From NCBI RefSeq assembly GCF_003473485.1, contig NC_053042.1, positions 35,988,762-36,052,761 of the forward strand: a stretch of DNA of 64,000 bases, read 5' to 3'. How positions within the stretch are numbered: the stretch's first letter is position 1; the number at the start of each line of letters is the position of its first letter. Source of the stretch: Medicago truncatula (lineage: Eukaryota > Streptophyta > Magnoliopsida > Fabales > Fabaceae). Under the pieces are notes generated by a model that was not told the origin of the DNA, made no database searches, and worked only from the letters and a program-made list of their open reading frames with translations. The position numbers and the translations under genes were made by a program. Shown here piece after piece: positions 42,196 through 54,241 of the stretch.

Positions 42196-42785
42196 ATTAT
42201 ACTGTACCTAGGTTATTTTTGGAGATGAATTATGTCATTCACATTTTACAAATGAATATAAACTTGAAAACTTATGCCATTCGGAAATAAACTTCCAATC
42301 TCTTTTCAACACTCACTCTTTTATTGGATATAATCAATATCAGTCCTACACTTTGAATATGAGTCTCACATAAAGTGCTAGGAACTACAATTATTAGCCA
42401 ATACAAGAGTGAGTGTAAGAAAGATGTTTAAAAACATAGAGCATTTCTCTTGCCCTACAATTTTTATCATACAACGTAACAAAACCATCCTAATTGATTA
42501 TAAGATCCATTTCCCTTAGATAAGATGATAAAAACATACATGCAGACTTCAGTTGAAACTTGAGTGGTGTTAGGTATCCTTTAGAAGTCAACAAAGTATT
42601 ACTCAGTTAAAGAACTGAGGAAGGAATTATACAAAAGAACTTGAAAGCACTTGTTCAAAAATAATGGCAATGTAAGCAAAGCCAACATAACTAATCAGCA
42701 AGAACACTCTTTAGATGTCCACAAGACCACTCATAAATTCCTCCTAAGACATAACCATATGGCACAAAAATTCTGAATATGCAAT

Positions 42786-45700
42786 TCAACGACCGCGGCC
42801 ACGACCACGTCCACGCCCTCGACCACGCCCACGCCCCAAAGGCTTCCCTGAAAATGAAATTAAAACGTTGAAAACCAAAAACCAGATGGCAGCCAACCTG
42901 AATAAAAATTGCACCAAGTCAGAAAGTGTAACGTACCAGCAGTTGGCTTCTTAGGCTTGACCCTAGGTGCCTCTTCAACCAGCAAAGTCTCAAGATTCAA
43001 GCTGTCAGGAAGGATATAATAACGAATGTTGTTACCCCTCACACTGAGATGATCCAGAGTCACTGGGTTTTTCCCCTTCAGTGTTAGTTTAACTGTTTTC
43101 AAATGTGTGTTCATGCTGATATCAACACCTGTAGCATAGCAACAAGTCAAGACTCAGGAACGGCACAACTATAGCTTCAAAACACTGATGATCTAATCTA
43201 AAAAATAAAAGACTTGGATATACTAAATGGAAAGCTATATATATTTAGAAACATTGCAACGTCTGCCAGCCAGTATGGTTTTACTACTGACTGTCAAGGA
43301 AAATCCCCGGTGCTTGACTAATATTATATTTGGATTATAAGCAAGCAGTATATGACATGCAAAATTATAATACATGATTCAATTCTTATAAGTCTCCATA
43401 AAAGAAAGTAATTGCATTCAACTGTTGAATAGCAATCCATGAAGCTGGTTACACCTGAGCCCAACACATCACAAACTTTAGCACGAACAAAGATAAGATA
43501 ACAGACTTAATATATAACTTGTAAACTTCTATTTACCTAACAAAGTAAAACTAAATCCAGGTGTGTTGAATAGAAAATTCAAAAGTTTAAGCTGTGAGGT
43601 TTAATAAGAAGCTTGGGGATGAGATTGGTGTGTTTCTATAGAATTGGCTTAGATTAGGTAAAAGGACATTGCTGAATGTTACGAAAAATAAAATCACGAA
43701 AACGGGAAATGTATGAATGATTTGACTGGCTCGTTTTGGTATATTTTCAACCCATGATTTCTATCAAAGCATAACTACATGCTGCATCTTTAAAACAACA
43801 TCTATCCTTTTCTTGCAATTCGTGAGATTGTTTTGTAATATATAATACTTCTCTTAGGTAAAATGCATAGGCTGATATGGGGATCAACAACTGGTAATTC
43901 TAAATTAAGATTATTAAGCATACTCCTTCAGTACAATTGTCCAAAAACAACAAGGCTGGCTACTAGCTACTTCTATATAACATATAAAAGAGATGCATTT
44001 GCAACCCAAGAAACACTTAAAACTCCGGAGTTTAATATGTAGAGTGATGCTAGCGTCGATTGCTCAGACACTCTCTTTTGAACACACTTGCAATTATACA
44101 CATCACCCACTTTCTTAGACCATGTAATTGGCAACTGGTTCAACCTTTTCCCCTCATCCCATTATCTCTCTGAAACTGCAAACCACCGTCACTAGTCCAC
44201 CACTATCCCTCAACCTCACCCACCACTTACCCCAGACGCACCCACCGCCCTTTCCCCTGCATAATGGATTGCTCTATGAAACATGGTATTTCCATTCAAA
44301 CTAATTTTTTTTCTTTTAATATCTGAATTGAATTTTTACTGTTTTAGAATTTGTTTCAACGTGTTTTTTAATTTCAGAATCTTAATAAGTCTTTGAGTGG
44401 TTCTCTTTTGCACGCCTTGTGCGAGATGAACCACTCCTCTTGATTTATTAATTCCATTTTGGCTTGTTCATAAAAAAAACAAGAATCTTAATAAGTCTTC
44501 CTTGTACTTTAAAATAAAATAAAATTAGAGAAATTAAACAATAGTTTTTAACAAAACCAATTACAGAACCAACCAACAAATTAAGAAAACACATCGACAT
44601 GGCAAACCAACTGTATCTCTTTTACAGTGGTAAGTCACCATCCTCTTCTTTTCCCATTCAAGCTCTTTCTTGTTAACTCAACTATCAAAAATTCTAAACC
44701 CATTTTCGTTCACTACCAAAAATCAAGAGTCGCGACCTCTAGCTTTGCTCCATAGAATGTTAGAAGAAGAAAGGGCAAGCAACAAAAGGCTAGCGTGATA
44801 CTGAAATCCAAATTTTAGACACCTGTAGAACCGGTAAATGGTTTTTAAAAAAGAAAGGGCAAGCAACAAAAGGCAAGCGTGATACTGAAATCAAAATTTT
44901 ATACACCTGCAGAACTGGTAAATGGTTTTTAAAAAATAGGCGATGTGGCTTCATTGTTGAGTGAGTGTTTTACTAGGAGAGTGTGTGAGAGAGAGAGATT
45001 GAACATATCACTTCTCTAATATGTATCTTGCCAAATTGTAACAGGGAACAAACACCCTTGGACTATTCCAACCTGAACTTAGAGTGAGTGGCAAGAATTA
45101 ACTTCTATTTTACATTAAACATTATTATCATCATCATTGTGACAGAAAACAAAGCAAAAGAATTGAGCAGAAAAGTTGAAGAGAAAACATAAATGAAATG
45201 AATACAATGGTATCATATGGTAGCAAGTTTACTTCTAACATCATGATATACATCCATTGAATTAGGAGGAGGGAAATATCAAGATATCAGAATTTCCATT
45301 TCTCTTGGACTATGTTTGCGAGGGGAAAGTTTTGGATAAAAGGAAGGAGGAAAGGAAAATGGAAGAAAGGATGGTCCCTGCTCCCCAACTTGAATAGGGG
45401 ATCTGTTTTTCTTCATAACATAAAATTCCCTCAAAATGGGGGAACTCAAAAATTGTATTGAAGGAGGATTAAGATAAATTCTTCAAATCTAATTTATGTT
45501 ATAATATTCTCAAAATTAACAATATATTAATGATAAACATTCATTTATCATTCTTTACAAAAACACTTTCAAAAAACGTGAAAGATTTCTCTATTTTCCC
45601 CTAATCTCCTCTCCCCTCCCCTCTGAACTCACAAACAGAGCCTTAGAGTGTATTTGAGTTGGTTTTTGGAGGAGATGGCTTTGGAGGACTAAGTCTATAT

Positions 45701-46497
45701 TATGATATGATATTTCAAAAAAATTAACAGAACATGATATTATATGATCATGTTGTTCTTTCAAATTTTTTAAACTATCAAATAGTAGTATATATTAAAA
45801 TATAGACTTGGTGCTCCAAAACCGAACTCGCAAACACACACCCTTGGAAAATGACAGTGTATTCTGCTATTAATTGTTGCACAAGAGGAATGTGTACATA
45901 CAAGAATCAACAGCAACAAAATATAATCAGATAGCTTGATTGCAGTACAAAATATGTCAAACAACAAATTACAAAGCATAAAATGAATCTTTACTCTCAG
46001 CACTTGACCTACCAGTTTGCAAATGATACTTAACCATATTCAAACTAAGCAACCTATTTCAACACGACAAAAAAAATAAAAATTCAAGAAGGGTTTATTA
46101 GATTCCGGAGAAAAAAATCACTACATTTAGCAGACGAAAATTATCACATTCACTACCCCACCATAAGGAATAATAACAACAACATCAAATTCTATGTTGA
46201 TAAATAAGAAATGTTTGAGCGCGAAGGGTTTTTAGGGTTTAACGGCGTGAACAGTATAGATGTGTAATAACAGTAAAGAGGAAGAAGGAAGGGTTAGTAC
46301 GAACCTGTAATGGTGCCATGAACAATTGTACCGTTCTTGAGCTCGATCGATACGGTTTCGTTGTTCAATTTCATCAGAAACCTGTTCCGATTTTCAAAGA
46401 AACATTTTCAGCTTAAAACGAAAATCAATTAGAGAGAAAGTGAAAACAAGAAGTTGAGATAAACAGAGAGGGAAAAGAGAGACCTGACGAGCTTCAT
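42786..46497 (-). CDS. SMD1: Small nuclear ribonucleoprotein SmD1
   Basis: Core Sm-ring protein of spliceosomal U snRNPs. Four exons, 46484-46497, 46305-46381, 42937-43128 and 42786-42847, join in phase to 114 residues, the normal SmD1 length. The Sm fold is clear: [20 protein letters not shown] with [13 protein letters not shown] (Sm1), then [30 protein letters not shown] (Sm2, with the [11 protein letters not shown] signature) and [15 protein letters not shown]. The C-terminus is an Arg-Gly repeat tail, a target of symmetric arginine dimethylation in the family. The first coding exon is only 14 nt and the second intron is 3.2 kb (43129-46304), carrying a tandem duplication. The start ATG is the first in frame ahead of a normal donor. 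Confidence 0.97.
44767..44934. repeat. 84-bp tandem duplication in the SmD1 intron
   Basis: aagaaagggcaagcaacaaa begins both units (44767 and 44851), and both end with ggtaaatggtttttaaaa. A handful of substitutions separate the copies. Confidence 0.85.
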
Positions 46498-48145
46498 GGC
46501 GGCGATGGGGCGGAAGATGAGCACCGGCTCTCGACTTCAACAACCACGAAGGGAAGGGAGGGGCGGGTCAGTGACGCTAGTCGCTCTTGCACAAGTGTTT
46601 TGTTTTTAGGCTCTCCGAGTACGACACCGTTTTATACCTCCTCCTATGTTACTTCTTTTTAGATTTTATAAAGAAAAAAATAAGATATTTTTACATGCCA
46701 TAAAAATTATCTTATAAGTCTAATAAATTTGATTTACTAAGTAAATTTAGCATTTTTATAAAATATTGAGAAAAAACAAACTGAAGGCCAACACTCATGA
46801 CGAAATTAGGGATAACCGAAAAACATGGTTAAATTTTCAAAACCTAGAACTAGAATGGTATGCCTGTAATTACTTTCCAAAATACAATTTTTATAACAAA
46901 CCTCCCGCACAAAACAAACTCCACAGAACGTGGCCTATCATTCATACAACTTCTATAACAAATCTCCCGCGTAAAACAATCTCCACATAGTGTGGCATAT
47001 CACTCAGAGAAAGCATCAAGATGGATGTGGGAGCTCTACATCACATTGGCGATAACATGACCCTTCCAACCTCTAATAATGCAACTGAAACCCCATTTGT
47101 CGTCAAATTAAAGGTAACATTAATATAATTTTGAACATTTTGAGGAGGAAGAGCATACCATCGAGTTGCTTTCGAACCAGAGAATCTTTACATTTTTTTC
47201 CGAAGAAATAACATCTAGAGGGTCCATATACAATCTTTAAAAATGTGATTTGTAGTTAAAAGAAAATGATTGTATCGGGGAAAGAGAATAAGACAAGTAT
47301 TTGTGTTGGTAATGATGAAATTATTGAAATTACGCCAAATAAGATAGGCATATTTAGAAGGGTTTGTCACGTTCCAAAACACATTTTTAGCCTTTATAGT
47401 AAACGCCCCTTCCTTGTGCCTAAAATTTTAAAACAGATTGGTAGCCAGCTTTTACACTGTGGTTTCTTCACTTCTTACAAGGACAACATAAAGATTCTCC
47501 CATATTTAGGTGAGTTACAGGGAGTTGCATAATCTGAGTAGCTTTAGAAGCAAGAAAATTTGCTATAATGATGTTAAGTCGTCTAAGAGATAAAACCTTA
47601 AAGGCATTCTGCATAGGATTCCATCCCACTTGAGCCATTAAAAGCTGGCAAGAGTAATGTTAAAGGAAAAAAAATCAAAACATTGAACCCAAAAAAGAAA
47701 AGTAAAAAACTTGAATCATATTTCTCTGTACCATCATATTCATACTGACATAAAAATTCAGCTTTTGACTAAGGGGAAGAGTAATGTTTAGTGATGTAGA
47801 GTAAGTTGATGTTCATTAGATTATTTGTTTTCAACGATTACAGAATTTCATATATATTACACAATGGTTTTATATCAACCCACATTTGGTGTTTGTTCTT
47901 CTTTCATTAACCATTAACGGTCACTTAACGAAAAGGATAATTGAGAAATCAAATAGTTGAATTGGTGAAAAGTTTAAAAATTATTTTAGTTGGTTTTAAT
48001 AGCTTAATTATATGAACTAAAGTTATGAGATACTTGAGGTTACATCAAACCATACTCATTGTCAAGCCAAACATAAACTTCAAAGTTATTAATGAAGACA
48101 ACATTAATTATTCAAACTTCAAAGCACTGAGTTGTCAAAAGGCAT
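46498..48145. other. SmD1 upstream region and gene-free spacer
   Basis: The first 100 bp or so are the GC-rich SmD1 leader and promoter. At 46892-47007 a block of about 64 bp occurs twice (ataacaaacctcccgca and ataacaaatctcccgcg). An 88-codon plus-strand frame at 47266-47532 resembles no family I know. Confidence 0.5.
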
Positions 48146-49472
48146 CTAGGCAGTGGAGGTGAAGTTGAATCGAAAACAATCAGTTTGATGTGCAAAGATC
48201 GTGTTGCTAAAACCCAATCTAGACGCAGCCAAATCAAATTGCAAAAGATTATTCTCCAACTGATACCCTCCAATCACAATAGAAGTCCTTAGGTTCACAC
48301 CACCGTTAACAAATCCAAGACACAAAACCTCATCATTTATATTCACCATCGAATTTGCACCAAACATGCTCCAAATCACATTGTTCTGTAAAAGAAGCTC
48401 AATTGTAGGCACAGACGCACCCAATGGCGTCCCTGGCAAATTGTCAAAACTATAACAAAATTCAAAAGGCGGAGATGAATCCTCTGTTGTTATGTTTCTT
48501 GCAACAGATGCTTTCACAAAAGCGTCTGTAACTGCTTTGTAAATAGAAGCTTCTAGAACCGTGTAAGGATCAACCGTACTAATCTTTGTTCCACCAACAC
48601 CCTTGTTGTCGATAGACAACAAACTCGAGTTAAGTGAAACCACTTTTCCATCAATTTTGATTGTTTTCACTCCGATGAAATACTCGACTGAAGACTCTCC
48701 CTGCAAGAAAGCGGAAGCTGTGCTAACATGATTGATTAAAAGCGGCGTGTATGTGAGTGACTTTGAATCAAATACAACGTTAGGGAGAGAAGGGTTGTCA
48801 GCGAGAAAACTGTAAGGACCATCACCGAAGATGATGACACCATCTGAAGAAGAAAAACAAAAAGCAAATTTTCTTTTGAAAATAAAAGCAGAAGCTAGTT
48901 GAGATGGAAGAGCGATTTTGGTTCTTCCAAGACCAGCCATGCCAGAAGCACCACCTGCAAGTCCTCGTAATAATGATGTTGGTGCGCATGAAAATAGAAA
49001 GCGTGAAACAACGACATTTTGTCCTGTGTTGAAACCGCTAGTTGATTGGATGGATAAAACGTCTTCAGCTAGATCGCCACGAGTAGCGCTGTGTGTGATG
49101 GTGTTGTCCGGAATGAGGCCACAAGTGTTGTTGCAGCCGGGTTTTGGTGATGAGAAACAATCACCACAGCTATCAGATTTGGCGAGGGAGCATTGGGCGG
49201 AGGGGCACCGTACAGGGCGGTATGTGGAGGAAGTGTAGTGGTTTTCACAGTCGACCCAGAGAAATTTGCCGCCAAGATCAACGACAAGGTTTAGTGGGAC
49301 TAGTGGGGTTCTTTGGTTAATTTGAGCTATGTATTGGAGTGTTGTTGCGCTATCTTTTGTGACTGGGGAGAACAAGTGCTTTGGGTCTGAATGATTGTTG
49401 AGAGAAAGTTGGTGTAATGAAGAACAATAAAAGGAGAAGGGAAATGAAGTGTTGGAAGTTGGTATTAGCCAT
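48146..49472 (-). pseudogene. Basic 7S globulin / gamma-conglutin-like gene, copy 1, frameshifted after the signal peptide
   Basis: Aspartic-protease-fold secreted protein of the basic 7S globulin/EDGP/xylanase-inhibitor group. The body is open for 409 codons (48146-49375): INQRTPLVPLNLVVDLGGKF, LWVDCENHYTSSTYRPVRC, GASGMAGLGRTKIALPSQLA, YFIGVKTIKIDGKVVSLNSS, STVDPYTVLE and LRTSIVIGGYQLENNLLQFD. The signal peptide (ATG at 49472; MANTNFQHFISLLLLLFF) is in another frame. A G run at 49365-49368 is one base longer than in copy 2, so translation from the natural ATG ends at a TAG shortly after LVLPSHKR. The catalytic D-T-G is D-L-G, as in this inhibitor-like family. A TATA-like box (TATAAATAG) lies at 49539-49547. 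The rest looks under constraint, so the break may be recent or an assembly error. Confidence 0.85.
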
Positions 49473-49538
49473 GACTAGAGACATTGTATATGGAAAATAG
49501 ATAAATGTTGAGTTGGAGAGGATGGTGCAGAGGCGGCT

Positions 49539-49547
49539 CTATTTATA
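49539..49547 (-). promoter_or_regulatory. TATA box of 7S globulin-like copy 1
   Basis: TATAAATAG on the minus strand, about 67 bp upstream of the ATG. The same box and spacing occur at copy 2. Confidence 0.6.
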
Positions 49548-49987
49548 CTTGGGATTGAGTAGGAAGAGTTGCCATTGTTGATTCATTAATGAGTGTGGCA
49601 CTAAGGAATGGGTCCTTAAGTCAAAGACAAGTTGAGATGTTTCTTTTTTTGAAGGATCAAAGACAGGTTGAGATGTTAACAAACGTCAGATATGATTGCT
49701 ACATTATTTTTGTGGGCAATTCTATGGTGTATAACCCCTAAAAAAACTATTTTGTACAAATGAGAAAATATTGGAACATGTACAAATTAGTTTTCACCAC
49801 TAAATCAAGTAAACTCATACTTAAAGTTAAATGAGAAATAAAATGATTTTTTTTATCAAATTGGTACAAGACTATTTTACTTGTGTACGTTAGCCAAAGT
49901 CTATCTTTATATCTAATATGACAACAAGATATTGCCTACAATATCTCAACATGTTAATAGCTTTTTGGTCAAACTTAAAGACTTTTA

Positions 49988-50571
49988 GAGTGTGTTTAGA
50001 TGGGGGAATGTTTTGAGGGAATTCAAATACTTTGTGGTGAATTCCATTGTTTTAATAATAATTTGAAGAATTTTCAAAATGATGGGAATTTATGAGGTAT
50101 TTTGTTCAAGTTAAATTTAGAGAATTTCAAATGACGCTTAAAAAGTAAGAATTTCAAGACCTAATTTTTTTTCAAAATTTTCAATTTGACCCCAATAAAT
50201 TTCCAAAAAATTATGAATTGACCCCTCAATTTTTTAAAAGTTCCCAAAAATGATGACATTGAAATTTTTTATTACTCCACCCAAACAAAATTATTGAGAA
50301 ATAAATTGACCCCTCAATTTTTTCAAAAATTATAATTTGACTCCTTCAAAATTTTTTATATTTACAAATTGACCCCTAATTTCAATTTTCAAATTTGGCC
50401 CAATAAAATTAAAATTTATAAAAGTTCCCCAAAAATGATGACATTGAAATTTTTTTATTACTCCACGCAGACAAAAGTATTGAGAAATTAAAGGAATTTA
50501 ATTGAATCATTAAAATTACCTAAAATTTTAAATTCTTTAAAATTTCTCAATTACCTCGTTCAAACACACTC
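49988..50571. mobile_element. Possible PIF/Harbinger (Tourist-like) MITE
   Basis: About 584 bp with inverted ends GAGTGTGTTT, flanked by TTA on both sides (49985-49987 and 50572-50574), a target site typical of PIF/Harbinger elements. The interior has internally repeated AT-rich blocks (ttgacccctcaattttt occurs at least twice). No coding sequence. Confidence 0.6.
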
Positions 50572-51233
50572 TTAGTTTTTTTTTATGAGATGAACATAAT
50601 GATACCCATGTAATTTGATTGAGCATGTTGCCCTCATCTAATAATAATTTCATGTCAGATTTTTAATTTATTTTAAAATAAATTTGAATATTAAACAAGA
50701 TTTGCCTAGAGATACTGGGATCCACCAAAAAACTTTAAGTTACGTAAGAATTTACCTTTTAATGATTCATCCATCTCATTATAGGCATTTCTTTTAAAAG
50801 AATTTTTTGTCTCAAATTGATATATAATATCCTTGAAACATGAATTCTTTTACCCATTTATTTATTATATTTTACTCCACTAACTATAGTAAGGCATTCC
50901 TTACTATATTATTTCGTCAAAAAATACGAGTGAATGCCAACAGGATGCACAAGTGGTGATGAACCGTGAGCTAAACGAATTTGGATTACTAGCGGACACC
51001 AATTACACACATTTATGTATAAATGTATCAATGGTTGTTGGATTAAAATTCGACGATACATAATTCAAACTCAATATTTTTTTTTATTAAAAAGGTTAAA
51101 ATTTGTATGAATGTGTGGAAATCGACGACAGTAGAGTATACTCGCTTTGGGTGCGCAAAGAATTTTTAGGCTCTCCTAATATGGCACCTCATAATGGCGA
51201 TTGGCAACATGGTAATTTTTTTTTTTTTTAATG

Positions 51234-51235
<2 letters not shown>

Positions 51236-51271
<36 letters not shown>
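51236..51271. repeat. (AT)n microsatellite
   Basis: About 18 uninterrupted TA units following a run of T. Confidence 0.95.
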
Positions 51272-51275
<4 letters not shown>

Positions 51276-51511
51276 GTGTATCAAATGAGATGAGTTTTAA
51301 TATGAGATGAGAGGATTCAATCTTTACCATGATGTCTAATTTTTATAACTGCAGAGGAATTTCACCATCTTCATTGTCGTCTGTGTTCTCTCACAACCTT
51401 TCCAATTCCTCACAAAATCCCTTGCAACTCCTGTAACCCTTATCCTACTCAAGAAACCTCAAATCACGTTTCTGTTTTGCTTCTGCACAAATCGAATTGA
51501 ATAGCTGCAAA

Positions 51512-54116
51512 TAGGGGTGGTAAAAAACCATGAACCGAACCATTATAATGGTTTACGAACCGTACCGTTAATTTATTAACAGTTCTTGAACCATAACCGA
51601 ACCATCTTGAACCGAACCGAACCAAACCACTTGAACTGATTTTTTTTTTAAGGAAACCACTTGAACTCTTTGTTGGATCTTTCCAAAAAAACAACTTATT
51701 TAAAATAGCTTATTATAAAAAGCTTATTTTAAAAAACAACTTATTTTATAAAAACAATTTAAAAAAAAAAAAAAACTTATTCAAAACAGCTAATTTTATG
51801 CAAAATAGCTTATTTTAATAAACAACTTATTCAAAAAAAATTATTTTATGCAAAACACATTATTTTAAAAAACAGCTTATTTAAAAATAAAATAAAAACT
51901 TATTTTTAAAAAAATCAGCTTATTCAAAACAGCTTATTTGAAAAACAACTTATTTTAAAAAAAAAAAAAAAAAAAACTTATTCTATGAAAAATACCTTAG
52001 TTTAAAAACAGCTTATTTTCAAAAAATTAACAACTTATTCAAAACATGTTTTGAATAAAATAAGTTGTTTGAATAAGCTGTTTTTTAAAATAAGGTGTTT
52101 TGCATAAAATAAGCTATTTTTTAAAATAAGTTGTTTTGCATAAAATAAGCTGTTTTGATTAAGTTTTTTTAAAAAAAAAAGAGATTGTAACAAGCTATTT
52201 TTAATAAAATAAGCTTTTTAGAATAAGCTGTTTTTCATAAAAGAAGCTGTTTTCATAAAATAAGCTGTTTTTTAAAATAAGGTGTTTTGCATAAAATAAG
52301 CTGTTTTGAATAAGTTGTTTTTCATAAAATAAGTTGCTTATCAAATAAGCTGTTTTTTTTTAAAATAAGGTATTTTCATAAAATAAGCTGTTTTGAATAA
52401 GTTGTTTCTTAAAATAAGGTGTTTTCATAAAATAAGCGGTTTTGAGTAAGCAATTTTTTAAAAAGAGATCGTAATAAATTGTTTTTTCATAAAATAAGTT
52501 TTTTTGAATAAACTGTTTTGCATAAGATAAGATGTTTTTGAAGAAATAAACTATTCTAACTTTTAATTTGTTATTTTTTTAGGGTTAATAGGCCTTTACC
52601 CCCTAGTAATATAGGTCACTTTTGGTTTTACCACCTGTAAAAAAAAAAATTGGATTCGGTCCTTATAAAATTTTTTTGTTTTGGAAAACACCCGTAGACC
52701 AGCTGACTGTGCATTTTTGCTGATGTGACATGTTGTGTCACCTTTTTCGGATGACGTGGCGCACTGACGGTATAATTATTATTATTTTTAATTTTTTTAT
52801 CGGATACACGTGGCATTTATGATTTTTTTTTAAAAAAAATTAAAAATTCTTAAAAAATTTTAAAAAACGAAAAAATATTTTAAAAAATAAAATAAATTCT
52901 GGAAAAATTAAAATATTAATAAAAATGATTAAAAAAACGAAAATAATTATGGAAAAATAAATAAAAATGAAAAAAATCTGGAAAATTTAAAAATTTTAGT
53001 AAAATCTAGAAAATTTAATTAAAAAAAATTAATATATATCAAAATTTTCAAAAAAAATATTAAAAAAATATGAATTAAAATAAAATTATAAAAAAAAATT
53101 GAAATTCTATTCTTCATGATCTAATGTTATGTTTTTTTAATTATGAATATACTTTCCAATATTTTGATTTTCTGTATAAAAAAACAAACTTTTTAATTCG
53201 AAAGAAAAATCTGAACTTTCATTTTTAATTCTATTCTTATTAGATTCATAAATTTTGAAATATTGTAAGTTGCTGAATTTTTTATAAAATAAATCTTCTT
53301 AATTTCGAAAAAAAAATAGAAAATATTTTTCCAGAATTTTTAAATTTTTCCTCTATTGAAAATAGATGGAAATATGAATTTTTTGAAATATATTAATTTT
53401 TCCAGATTTTATTTTATTAAATTTTCTATATTTTTTTCATTTTACCAGATTTTTTAAATTATTCCAGAATTTGTTTTACTAAATTTTCTAGATTATTTCA
53501 TTATTTTTCATGTACCAGATGTTTATTAATTTTTTCATAATTATTTTTCGTTTTTTTTAATCATTTTAATTAATATTTTTATTTTTCTAGAATTTATTCG
53601 TTTTTAAGAAAAAATTTATTTTTATTTTTAGAATATTTTTATTCTTATTTCATTTTTATATAATATTTTTTCTTTTTTTTAAATTTTTTTTAAAAAAATC
53701 ATTAATGCCACGTGTATCCCATAAAAAAAATTATACAGTCAGCGCACCACGTCATCCAAAAAAGGTGACGCAGCATGCCAAATCAGCAAAAATGCACAGT
53801 CAGCTGGTCTAGGGGGAGGACCGAATCCAAAAAAAAAAAATTACAAGGGGCAAAACCGAAAGTGACCTATATTACAGGGGGTAAAGACCTATTAACCCTA
53901 TTTTTTATAATAAAAGTGGTTTTATTCATTGGATAAAATATATTTATTTTGTTCGATTCGGTATGGTTAATAGGTAAGCAAATGGTTAACCAAACCATAA
54001 CTTTGGCTCAATTCGGTTAGTTCCAAACTTGAAACGGTTCGGTTCGATTTTCCCGAACCACTTCAAAATTTTGGTTCGGTTCGGTTTTTTGGTTAACCAA
54101 ACCATGCCCTTCCCTA
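51512..54116. mobile_element. hAT-type element carrying a nested Mutator-like element
   Basis: Ends are TAGGGGTGGTAAAAAACC at left and, as reverse complement, TAGGGAAGGGCATGG at right, each followed inward by AACCGAACC-rich DNA. GCTGCAAA (51504-51511) and GCTGCAGA (54117-54124) form a 7/8 match to an 8-bp target duplication, as for hAT. The interior is a head-to-head array: aacttattttaaaaaacagc units (about 51680-52035) face aaaataagctgttttttaaa units (about 52045-52560). A 1.3-kb element interrupts it at 52582-53898. No transposase. Confidence 0.8.
52582..53898. mobile_element. Mutator-like non-autonomous element nested in the hAT element
   Basis: About 1.3 kb with inverted ends of 50 bp or more (GGGTTAATAGGCCTTTACCC and GGGTTAATAGGTCTTTACCC). 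Flanks tattttttta and tatttttta suggest a 9-10 bp duplication blurred by the T-run. The interior is AT-rich with complementary halves (two accacgtcatcc-type arms near 52750 and 53745), so most of it can fold back. No coding sequence. Confidence 0.82.
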
Positions 54117-54241
54117 GCTGCAGATCAAAATGTTTCCTTTGATCAAGTGATCGTATTCGCTTGCATCTTGGAATTCACCAACATACTTATCGTCAGGAGG
54201 ATTATAAAATTAGGTTGTTTGTGTATAATAAATAAAAAGAA

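Larger units (their letters stand above)
36051..42785. other. Gene-free transposon-rich region
   Basis: Nearly 7 kb with no supported gene. It contains a 281-bp Mutator-like MITE (38115-38395), family A copy 2 (39167-40085), a degenerate SINE head near 37105-37180 (minus), a fuller SINE at 41334-41465, poly-A/T runs and a 56-bp tandem duplication at 42084-42195. Confidence 0.7.

Noticed and set aside
47266..47532. 88-codon plus-strand frame upstream of the 7S-like copy 1
   Set aside because: No motif; surrounding sequence looks like decayed repeat.
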